Below, piece after piece: positions 33,140-39,523 of a stretch of 60,660 nt of DNA. The translations under genes were made by a program, and so were the position numbers. A model generated the notes under the pieces. It saw only the letters and a list, made by a program, of their open reading frames with translations, did not search any database and was not told the origin of the DNA. Origin of the DNA: CAYTUI01 sp964441335. Its GTDB lineage: Bacteria > Patescibacteriota > Patescibacteriia > UBA1558 > 2-01-FULL-52-15. The stretch is from positions 1-60,660 of the forward strand of contig CAYTUI010000002.1 of NCBI GenBank assembly GCA_964441335.1, written 5' to 3'. The stretch's first letter is position 1. The number at the start of each line of letters is the position of its first letter.

Positions 33140-34026
33140 AGTCCGGTAAGATTGCAGTTTTAATCGGCGGTAAATCCTCGGAAGCAGAGGTATCATTGCA
33201 GACCGGGCAGGCGGTAGTTCAAGCTTTAAAATCTCTAGCTTTGGATATTGAGATTGTTGATTTGAGCCGGGATTATGTTAAACAACTATCAGCCGGAACA
33301 TTTAGCAAAGCCTTTATCGCCGCGCACGGCCACGGTGCTGAAGATGGAGTAGCGCAGGCAGTGTTGGAAGCTCTAAATATTCCTTATACCGGCAGTGACA
33401 TTTTGGCTTCGGCTTTGGCCATGGATAAAATCAAGTCCAAATTAATTTGGCAGCAGTTGGGTTTACCAACGCCTAATTTTTCCCTTGTCAGTAAAGACAG
33501 CTATGACTTGGAAATCCCCATTGTCATTAAGCCTGTTAGTCAAGGTTCCAGTATCGGCGTGACCATTGTTAAAGAGCGAGATAAGTTAGCCGAGGCGATT
33601 AGTCTAGCCTTTGAATATGATAAGCAGGTGATGGCCGAACAGTACATTGAAGGAGCGGAATTTACAGTAGGTATTGTGGGGCAGGAAATTTTACCTGTCA
33701 TACGGATTATAACTACCGGTAAGTTCTATGACTATGACGCAAAATATTGTTCTGAAGATACCAAACTTGTTATTCCATCGGGGTTGTCAGATAAACAAGA
33801 AAAGGAGATTAAATCATTGGCCTGGCAAGCTTTTCAAAGTTTGGGCTGCAGCGGCTGGGGCAGAGTAGATTTTATGCAGGATAAAAGCGGTCAGCTCTAT
33901 ATTTTGGAGGTAAATACTATCCCGGGTTTAACGACACACAGTCTGGTACCGACCGCCGCCGCTTCCTTGGGCTGGAGTTTCAATGACTTAATATTAAATA
34001 TTTTAAAAACCGTTGATGAAAAGTAA
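33136..34026 (+). CDS. ddl: D-alanine--D-alanine ligase
   Basis: 296 residues, an ATP-grasp enzyme that makes the D-Ala-D-Ala dipeptide of peptidoglycan stem peptides. Motifs: IGGKSSEAEVSLQTGQAV at the N terminus, AAHGHGAEDG (family HG..GEDG), YTGSDILASALAMDK, PVSQGSSIGV with the ATP-binding Lys/Ser loop, FTVGIVG, and the metal site ILEVNTIPGLTTHSLVP. It overlaps uppP by ATGA and the next gene by 11 nt. Confidence 0.96.
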   Translation: MKSGKIAVLIGGKSSEAEVSLQTGQAVVQALKSLALDIEIVDLSRDYVKQLSAGTFSKAFIAAHGHGAEDGVAQAVLEALNIPYTGSDILASALAMDKIKSKLIWQQLGLPTPNFSLVSKDSYDLEIPIVIKPVSQGSSIGVTIVKERDKLAEAISLAFEYDKQVMAEQYIEGAEFTVGIVGQEILPVIRIITTGKFYDYDAKYCSEDTKLVIPSGLSDKQEKEIKSLAWQAFQSLGCSGWGRVDFMQDKSGQLYILEVNTIPGLTTHSLVPTAAASLGWSFNDLILNILKTVDEK

Positions 34027-35104
34027 ATCACAATTTAAAGCCTTGATTTTGGCCGGCGGAGTTGGCAGTCGTTTGTGGCCGTTATCGCGAAAAAATAGTC
34101 CTAAGCAGATGAAAGCTCTGCTGAATAACAAAACCGTTTTACAGAACACTTATGAAGCTATCAGGAAAGGTTTTGCCAAAGAGGATATTTTTGTAATTAC
34201 CACCAGAGATTTGCAGGCGGATATTCGGGCGCAATTACCAATTCCTATAACCAATATTATTTCCGAGCCGCAAAGACGGGAAACGGCCGCGGCTATCGGC
34301 TTGGGCGCTTGGTTAATTGAAAAAAAATATCCGGGTTCAATTATTGTGACCATTAATTCCGATCATTATATCGGACAGGTTAAGGAGTATATTCGGGTGA
34401 TTAAATTAGCCGGTCGTTTTATAGCTAAACATGCCGACTATTTGTTGACAGTGGGAATTAATCCGACCTATCCGGAAACAGGCTTTGGTTATATTAAAAT
34501 TGGACAAGAGTTTAACACTTTCGGGCGGGATAAAGTTTTTGAGGTAGACAGTTTTAAAGAAAAGCCAACGTTGGCCGTGGCGGAAAAGTATTTGGATGAC
34601 TGGCGCTATTTGTGGAATGCCGCTTTGTTCTGCTTTTCGGCCGACACTCTAAAAGCTTGGTATAAAAAGTATTTGCCCAGTCATTATCGTTCGCTGGAAC
34701 AAATTGCTGACGCCGGTGTCGGCAAATATCCGGCTGTATTAGTCAAGGAGTATCAAAAGATTAAACCGGTGGCCATTGATTACGGTTTGGTTGAAAAATT
34801 AGATAAACTGTTGGTTCTACCGGCTTCTTTTCGCTGGCATGATATAGGTCATTGGCGGACAATTGCGGATATTTTACCGTCCGACAAACACGGGAATACT
34901 ATTAAGGCTTTACACGTGGGAGTAGACAGCAACCGCAATTTAATTTACGCTGAACCTAAGAAATTGGTGGCCACCGTCGGTTTACATGATTTCATTATTG
35001 TGGATACCAGTGACGCTCTGCTAATTTGCAGTAAAGACAAGGCTCAACGCGTAAAACAGATTGTGGACGAAATTAAAAAGAAAAAGTTGGATAATTACGT
35101 ATGA
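34016..35104 (+). CDS. mannose-1-phosphate guanylyltransferase-like sugar nucleotidyltransferase
   Basis: 362 residues from the ATG at 34016. The nucleotide-binding signature LILAGGVGSRLWPLSRKNSPKQ, the INSDHYIG metal site (~117), GFGYIKIG and ALFCFSADTL match the GMP-type mannose-1-phosphate guanylyltransferase family. The product GDP-mannose would feed surface glycan or glycosylation of the S-layer-like proteins. No downstream GDP-mannose enzymes lie in the window. It sits between ddl and mltG, each overlapping, so it is expressed with envelope genes. Confidence 0.9.
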   Translation: MKSKSQFKALILAGGVGSRLWPLSRKNSPKQMKALLNNKTVLQNTYEAIRKGFAKEDIFVITTRDLQADIRAQLPIPITNIISEPQRRETAAAIGLGAWLIEKKYPGSIIVTINSDHYIGQVKEYIRVIKLAGRFIAKHADYLLTVGINPTYPETGFGYIKIGQEFNTFGRDKVFEVDSFKEKPTLAVAEKYLDDWRYLWNAALFCFSADTLKAWYKKYLPSHYRSLEQIADAGVGKYPAVLVKEYQKIKPVAIDYGLVEKLDKLLVLPASFRWHDIGHWRTIADILPSDKHGNTIKALHVGVDSNRNLIYAEPKKLVATVGLHDFIIVDTSDALLICSKDKAQRVKQIVDEIKKKKLDNYV

Positions 35105-36099
35105 TATTGCGAATTGTAAAATTAATAATATTAGCTATTCTAATTTTTGCCGGCTGGTTTGCTTGGCAACTTTTGACGCCTAATAGTTTACATTCAGATT
35201 CTAAGAAATTTGTCATCAATCAAGGCGAAAGTGTCAATCAAATTAGTGCCAATCTATATGGAGCGGGTTTAATTAAAAGCCGTTTGTCTTTTGAGTCATA
35301 TTTGTGGGCGACTAAAGCTGAAGGAAAGTTAATAGCCGGCAGTTATAATTTAAATACTAATTTGAATATCCCATCACTTTCTAAGATTCTGATGGGGGGT
35401 GGCAATGATGCCGGTGAAAATAATCTGACATTCATAGAGGGACTGAACAGAAAAGAGTACGCTGCCTATTTAGACAGTCGTGGTTTTTCCGGGCAAAAGT
35501 TTTTGGATTTAACGGCCAGCGCCAGTGACTGGTCAAATGACTTCTCGTTTTTAAAAGGCTTACCGGCTGACGCCAGTCTGGAAGGTTTTCTTTTCCCTGA
35601 CACTTACAGTATAAATAATTATACAACCGAAGAAACAATTATCAGACGTATGTTGAAAACTTTTGACAGCCGAACCGCTGATTTGCGTCAACAGTTGCAG
35701 TCAGAAGATAGGGGTTTATTTGAAGTGGTAAATTTAGCTTCTATTGTTGAACATGAAGTGTCTGATAGTCAGCAGAGGAGAGCGGTGGCTGGAATATTTT
35801 ATAATCGCTTGTCGGCTGATATTGGTTTACAGTCTGATGCCACTGTTAATTTTATCACCGGTAAAAGTGAGCGCCGTCCGACAGCTGATGATTTAGAAAT
35901 TGATTCGCCGTATAACACTTATAAATACCGCGGTCTACCACCGGGTCCAATTTCCAATCCCAGTTTAGATTCTCTGGAGGCCACTGTTAGTTATGACCAT
36001 AACGATTATTTATATTTCCTTCACAATCAAGCCGGCGAAATTTATTACGCCAAAACTTTTGAAGAGCATCAGAAAAATAGGGAATTGTATTTGGATTAG
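35101..36099 (+). CDS. mltG: endolytic murein transglycosylase (YceG/MltG-like)
   Basis: 332 residues: an N-terminal TM helix (~4-24), a LysM-like region (FVINQGESVNQISANLYGAGLI), and the YceG domain. Catalytic-region motifs are LEGFLFPDTYSI, the Glu in ASIVEHEV (~222), VAGIFYNRL, LQSDATVNFITG and the signature SPYNTYKYRGLPPGPISNP. It cleaves nascent glycan strands and acts in the periplasmic-side space next to the membrane. It ends the operon; a cluster of hairpins follows. Confidence 0.95.
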   Translation: MILRIVKLIILAILIFAGWFAWQLLTPNSLHSDSKKFVINQGESVNQISANLYGAGLIKSRLSFESYLWATKAEGKLIAGSYNLNTNLNIPSLSKILMGGGNDAGENNLTFIEGLNRKEYAAYLDSRGFSGQKFLDLTASASDWSNDFSFLKGLPADASLEGFLFPDTYSINNYTTEETIIRRMLKTFDSRTADLRQQLQSEDRGLFEVVNLASIVEHEVSDSQQRRAVAGIFYNRLSADIGLQSDATVNFITGKSERRPTADDLEIDSPYNTYKYRGLPPGPISNPSLDSLEATVSYDHNDYLYFLHNQAGEIYYAKTFEEHQKNRELYLD

Positions 36100-36236
36100 A
36101 TAAGTTTTTTAGATTTTTACCGACCCCTCTTCCTCGCCGCTCGCGAGCGGCGAGGTCCGTCCTCCCCTTAACAGGGGAGGCTCCTTTAGTTAGAGCCCCT
36201 CCTTACCAAGGAGGGGTAAGGGGAGGTCAATCGTAT
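36100..36236. repeat. cluster of three G+C-rich hairpins downstream of mltG
   Basis: Three inverted repeats follow each other: the 24-bp palindrome at 36132-36155 (arms CCTCGCCG and CGGCGAGG, centre CTCGCGAG), CCTCCCCT/AGGGGAGG at 36161-36180, and CCCCTCCTT/AAGGAGGGG at 36196-36216. They may end the mltG transcript, although none has a clear T tract. Confidence 0.65.
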
Positions 36237-36276
36237 AATTAGAAAACCCGCACGTTCCACTGATGTGTACTAGTGC
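36237..36276. repeat. 40-bp direct repeat, left copy (also terminator of the minus-strand orphan gene)
   Basis: These 40 bases (AATTAGAAAACCCGCACG...GTACTAGTGC) recur without mismatch at 37001-37040. In this copy the hairpin CCCGCAC/GTGCGGG is complete (to 36279) and, read on the minus strand, ends in TTTTCTAATT, so it is the terminator of the gene at 36311-36898. Confidence 0.9.
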
Positions 36277-36310
36277 GGGTCTTCGTTGATCTGAAACCGG
36301 CTACAGGAGG

Positions 36311-36898
36311 CTAATCTCCAGTCTCATCGTCCTTGTGATCCTTGTGATAGTCGTGGACATGCTGAATGGCGTCCTTGATTCGTGACTCCACCCAGTCGAT
36401 GTTTGCTTTTCGACGACGAGCAATCTGTTTGATGGACAGTGGCTTGGCCGCCTTCCTGATTTCCTCTCCTTGCCTCCAGCGGAATCCGAAATAGTCCACC
36501 AGCAGGTCATACTCAATCCTGCTGATGACGCCACCTATGAACGCTGACTCTGCGGTTACATCTTCGTGTCCTATGCCACAGCCGAATAGCTTATGGGCAG
36601 GCCTTCTCCTCGGCGGGTACGTCTCTGTCATGTATTCTTGGATGCGCAATAGCGCATCCTCAATCAGCAGTTGGACTTTGGACGTTTCCATGCCCCTGAG
36701 CTTACCAACCTGGGTGTAGGTTCTCCGGCGTCCGAAGTGGCCGGGCTTGTTCGGGTTGATGTTGAAGTAGCAGTTCAGCAACTCCCGCTGGATACTGGTG
36801 ATGATCTTGAAACTGTAGACCTCCAAGATGGTCATCCGGCCTTGACCTCGACGGCAGCCAAGCAGTTCGTGAAGCGGAACGGTCTTTTGAGTGGTCAT
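36311..36898 (-). CDS. G+C-rich orphan: tandem-duplicated HTH (sigma region 4-like) protein
   Basis: 195 residues built from two copies of one module. LHELLGC near residue 9 corresponds to AHKLFGC near 103, and SIQRELLNCYF near 34 corresponds to RIEYDLLVDYF near 128. Each is followed by a helix-turn-helix that looks like sigma-70 region 4 (TYTQVGKLRGMETSKVQLLI..ALLRI; LSIKQIARRRKANIDWVES..KDAI). DNA binding is therefore likely, with two similar half-sites possible. The start at 36898 has GGAGG 4 nt upstream and a 17-bp-spaced promoter. The gene lies between perfect 40-bp direct repeats. Family not recognised. Confidence 0.65.
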   Translation of the reverse strand: MTTQKTVPLHELLGCRRGQGRMTILEVYSFKIITSIQRELLNCYFNINPNKPGHFGRRRTYTQVGKLRGMETSKVQLLIEDALLRIQEYMTETYPPRRRPAHKLFGCGIGHEDVTAESAFIGGVISRIEYDLLVDYFGFRWRQGEEIRKAAKPLSIKQIARRRKANIDWVESRIKDAIQHVHDYHKDHKDDETGD

Positions 36899-36944
36899 AT
36901 TGCCTCCTTGGTGGATGGTGAAAGGAACTAAAATGTAATTGAAT

Positions 36945-36973
36945 AGGTTATCATTACTATGTTAGTATGTCAA
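36945..36973 (-). promoter_or_regulatory. promoter of orphan unit 3
   Basis: Minus strand TTGACA (36973-36968), 17 bp, TAACCT (36950-36945). The predicted 5' UTR is about 40 nt. Confidence 0.75.
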
Positions 36974-37000
36974 TATTTTGGTTGTAGTTATTTATTTGTC

Positions 37001-37040
37001 AATTAGAAAACCCGCACGTTCCACTGATGTGTACTAGTGC
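37001..37040. repeat. 40-bp direct repeat, right copy
   Basis: Identical to 36237-36276. Here the sequence changes right after GTGC (AGTTTC instead of GGGTCT), so the terminator hairpin is incomplete. The two copies bracket one complete promoter-gene-terminator unit of 764 bp. Confidence 0.9.
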
Positions 37041-37091
37041 AGTTTCTGTGAATGTCATGAAAATACTTTATTCCTAACTTAATTTAAATAA

Positions 37092-37136
37092 AAAAACGGA
37101 CCCACTCAGCAGCTTGTTGCTGTCCTAAGTGGGTCC
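37092..37136 (-). terminator. terminator of orphan unit 4
   Basis: GGACCCACT and AGTGGGTCC pair across ~37097-37136. On the minus strand the hairpin is followed by CGTTTTTTT. Confidence 0.85.
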
Positions 37137-37159
37137 ATGAGTCGCGCTAGCGATGGCGA

Positions 37160-37684
37160 TTAGGCTGTGGGCCTACCGTGCCAGCCGAGAAGCAGGGGGA
37201 GCCAAGCGAAGTGTCGGCGTAGCCACGAGATGGGGTTGCCCATGACTTGCTCGGCCTCCCAGCTGATTGCCGGAGCGATGGAGCCGGCCCGGATGCGTCG
37301 ATAGAGTTCGGTTGCTACCTCGATGCTGTCCTGTCCCGTCGACAGGATGTGCAGCTTGTAGCACGGATAGTGCTCGGCGTTCCTGCCGATACCCTCAGTC
37401 CGAATCCCGTGATCAAGCGTGCCCTCGGCCTTACCAAGTCGGTAGAGTCCGATGGTTCGGCGAGCGGTACGATCGAACTCCTCGTATGCGGACGCCCCAC
37501 TGACCATCTCCAGGTAGTGGTTCAGAACGCTGGAACCGAGCGTTCCGTGTATACGATAGCCCTTTTCGTCACGGTAGATTGCATCTCCGAACAAGTGGGG
37601 CAGACCGTGTCCTGAAGGGCCGTCAGGCTGAAATGTGGCGTGTGATTCTACTGCGGACTTGTCCAGATAGATGTTGAGCGACAT
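37160..37684 (-). CDS. G+C-rich orphan protein (174 aa)
   Basis: A soluble 174-residue protein of unknown family. It is rich in His, Arg and Gly, with a central SSVLNHYLEMVSGASAYEEFDRTARRTIGLYR segment that should be helical, and a Trp-rich C terminus (ISWLRRHFAWLPLLLGWHG). The start at 37684 has AGGAG upstream (37693-37697 on the plus strand as CTCCT) and a perfect -35 box. Composition and layout match the other orphan units, and it lies next to unit 3 in the same orientation. No function can be assigned. Confidence 0.65.
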   Translation of the reverse strand: MSLNIYLDKSAVESHATFQPDGPSGHGLPHLFGDAIYRDEKGYRIHGTLGSSVLNHYLEMVSGASAYEEFDRTARRTIGLYRLGKAEGTLDHGIRTEGIGRNAEHYPCYKLHILSTGQDSIEVATELYRRIRAGSIAPAISWEAEQVMGNPISWLRRHFAWLPLLLGWHGRPTA

Positions 37685-37753
37685 TATGAGTCTCCTTCTA
37701 CTTCTTCTAGGGTTGTCGCTTGGTCACTATCACCGCGATGGCAATAGTTTATT

Positions 37754-37782
37754 AGCATAGCATATTTATAAAAATATGTCAA
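37754..37782 (-). promoter_or_regulatory. promoter of orphan unit 4
   Basis: Minus strand TTGACA (37782-37777), 17 bp, TATGCT (37759-37754). It is divergent from the rplJ promoter 45 bp away. Confidence 0.85.
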
Positions 37783-37826
37783 TAGTAAGTAAAAATTGGC
37801 TATAATTAGCCCTTTATTTACACGAG

Positions 37827-37854
37827 TTGACATAATTACTAATTCTGCTAAACT
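37827..37854 (+). promoter_or_regulatory. promoter of the rplJ-rplL operon
   Basis: TTGACA at 37827-37832, a 16-bp spacer and TAAACT at 37849-37854, placed just ahead of the L10 leader. Confidence 0.8.
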
Positions 37855-37865
37855 ATTGAAGTACA

Positions 37866-37990
37866 AATTATTGCCACAGACAGTGGGCGGTAAGTCATGT
37901 GACGAGCCTTAATATCCCACCGAGGTAAGATCGTGGTCGGAATTCGGACTACATCCTTCGTAAAAATATCTGTGGTGTAAACCACTTTTT
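37866..37990 (+). promoter_or_regulatory. L10 ribosomal protein leader
   Basis: The leader contains a paired ACAGACAGTGGGCGG and the hallmark TTAATATCCCACCGAGG of L10 leaders, closed by CCACAGA... with ...TCTGTGG (37873-37976). In other bacteria the L10(L12)4 complex binds this RNA and represses its own operon. It sits between a promoter and rplJ, as expected. Confidence 0.8.
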
Positions 37991-37997
37991 TTAATTG

Positions 37998-38037
37998 CTA
38001 CCAATCTACTTAGCTACTAATCTACTAAACTAAAGAA
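37998..38037. repeat. octamer array before rplJ
   Basis: Five in-phase 8-bp units, CTACCAAT, CTACTTAG, CTACTAAT, CTACTAAA and CTAAAGAA, end exactly at the rplJ start codon. This array has period 8, unlike the period 7 of the others. Confidence 0.6.
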
Positions 38038-38556
38038 ATGCCTAAAACAAGAGCGCAAAAAGAAAAAGAATTACTGTCTGTCACCGAGCATCTGAAAAAC
38101 AGCGAAGGTTTGGTATTTACCGCTGATAACGGTTTGACTGTAGCTGAAACAGAGGAGTTACGCTCAAAATTGCGTCAGGAGCAGTCATCTTTGCAGGTTA
38201 TTAAGAAAACCTTGTTAAGAAAAGCTATCAGCGAAGCCAAATTGGAGTTGGAGGATTTTAACACCACCGGTAACGTTGGTTTGGCCTTTTCCCAGTCTGA
38301 TCCGGTAGCGCCTGCTAGATTAGTCAACAATGTCGCCAAAGTAAATGAGAAGTTTCAGATTTTAGGCGGCTTGCTGGAAGGTAAGTTCATTTCTAAAGAG
38401 AAAGTGATAGAGCTGGCTAAATTGCCAAGCAGACAGGAATTATTGGCCAAGGTCGTAGGCACAATTAACGCTCCTGTCAGTGGCTTCGTCAATGTCCTAG
38501 CCGGCAATATCCGAAACTTAGTTAACGTCTTAAACGCCGTTAAAGATAAAAAATAA
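38038..38556 (+). CDS. rplJ: 50S ribosomal protein L10
   Basis: 172 residues, the normal length. L10 anchors the L7/L12 stalk on 23S rRNA and binds the leader above. Supporting motifs: KTRAQKEKELLSVTEHLKNSEGLVFT at the N terminus, LRQEQSSLQVIKKTLLRKAI (family vvKNtL...A), and the C-terminal helix that binds L12 dimers. It is followed by rplL after 63 bp with a heptamer array between them. Confidence 0.95.
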   Translation: MPKTRAQKEKELLSVTEHLKNSEGLVFTADNGLTVAETEELRSKLRQEQSSLQVIKKTLLRKAISEAKLELEDFNTTGNVGLAFSQSDPVAPARLVNNVAKVNEKFQILGGLLEGKFISKEKVIELAKLPSRQELLAKVVGTINAPVSGFVNVLAGNIRNLVNVLNAVKDKK

Positions 38557-38575
38557 TAATTGATAATTAATTTGT

Positions 38576-38610
38576 TAGCTACTGGCTACAGCCTACTAGC
38601 TACTACCTAA
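38576..38610. repeat. heptamer array between rplJ and rplL
   Basis: Five in-phase units: TAGCTAC, TGGCTAC, AGCCTAC, TAGCTAC and TACCTAA. Confidence 0.7.
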
Positions 38611-38619
38611 AGAAAACAT

Positions 38620-39027
38620 ATGTCAGAAGAAAAAAAGATCGTCGAAGTTCCCGCTAAGTTTAAATCTATCGTGGAAGAGATTGAGAAGATGTCCGTTTTG
38701 GACCTGTCTGAATTGGTCAAAATCCTTGAGGAAAAATTTGGCGTTTCAGCTGCCGCTCCGATGACGATGGCCGCTGGTGCTCCAGCCGCTGGTGCTGCCG
38801 AAGTCGCTGAAGAGAAGACTTCATTTAGCGTTGAGCTGACTGCCGCCGGTGCCAACAAAATTGGCGTCATTAAGGCCCTTAGAGAAGTTACACAGTTAGG
38901 CTTAAAGGAAGCTAAAGATTTAGCTGATGGCGCTCCTAAAATGGTTAAGGAAGGCGTTGCCAAAGCTGAAGCTGACGAAGTTAAAGCTAAACTGGAAGCC
39001 GCAGGCGCTACAGTTACCTTGAAGTAA
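38620..39027 (+). CDS. rplL: 50S ribosomal protein L7/L12
   Basis: 135 residues. N-terminal dimerisation domain (IVEEIEKMSVLDLSELVKILEEKFGVSA), an Ala/Gly-rich flexible hinge (~45-65), and the C-terminal factor-binding domain with the conserved KIGVIKALREVTQLGLKEAKDLAD...PKMVKEGV. It recruits translation factor GTPases. The gene lacks a Shine-Dalgarno site. Codon use is the most biased toward abundant codons among the housekeeping genes here. Confidence 0.97.
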   Translation: MSEEKKIVEVPAKFKSIVEEIEKMSVLDLSELVKILEEKFGVSAAAPMTMAAGAPAAGAAEVAEEKTSFSVELTAAGANKIGVIKALREVTQLGLKEAKDLADGAPKMVKEGVAKAEADEVKAKLEAAGATVTLK

Positions 39028-39033
39028 GAAATT

Positions 39034-39068
39034 AAAAAACACCCTAGGCAATGACCCGGGGTGTTTTT
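39034..39068 (+). terminator. terminator of the rplJ-rplL operon
   Basis: AAAAAACACCC (39034-39044) pairs with GGGTGTTTTTT (39058-39068), with an inner GGcaatgaCC stem. Confidence 0.9.
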
Positions 39069-39110
39069 TGTTTTTCAATAATAGCCTATCCTGGCTCTTC
39101 TGACGCGTTT

Positions 39111-39497
39111 CTATATCGATGGGTCGCTAAGTGCTGCCTCATCAGAGTCCTCTGCTAGCATTCTTAATTTTGCGATTAGCCCATCGGTTACAGATGGATC
39201 AATATTGTACCTCTTGGCTAGAGTATCAAGACCTTTTTGATGTTTTTCAATGTCGTCAGGCCCCCATATTTTAGTGTTGTCATTTAGAATTCTCATCGTC
39301 TCTTGGTGTATTATGCCTAACTCTCTAAATCTGTCTCCGGCAGTTTCTGCCGGCCCTGACATCATGGCTTGTCCAAAAACATTGTCTATATCTTTAACTA
39401 ATTCCTCCATTCTTCTCTTGTAGGTTTCACTAGAGTTTCGTTCACCCGAGCGAGGTACCTGCTTGGCATTAGTCATGGGGTCCCATCTTTCTTTCAT
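39111..39497 (-). CDS. hypothetical protein (128 aa)
   Basis: A charged, helical, soluble protein with no Cys and no TM segment. The segment YKRRMEELVKDIDNVFGQAMM and IHQETMRILNDNTKIWGPDDIEKHQKGLDTLAKRYNIDP suggest helical hairpins. I do not recognise it. It follows the PP2C-like gene on the same strand after about 26 nt and could be its partner. Start at 39497, with weak initiation signals. Confidence 0.5.
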   Translation of the reverse strand: MKERWDPMTNAKQVPRSGERNSSETYKRRMEELVKDIDNVFGQAMMSGPAETAGDRFRELGIIHQETMRILNDNTKIWGPDDIEKHQKGLDTLAKRYNIDPSVTDGLIAKLRMLAEDSDEAALSDPSI

Positions 39498-39523
39498 ATG
39501 ATTCTATTTAATTATTATGCCTC

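Noticed and set aside
36237..37040. Insertion sequence with target-site duplication
   Set aside because: The repeats are 40 bp and direct, there are no terminal inverted repeats, and the enclosed protein is not a transposase.
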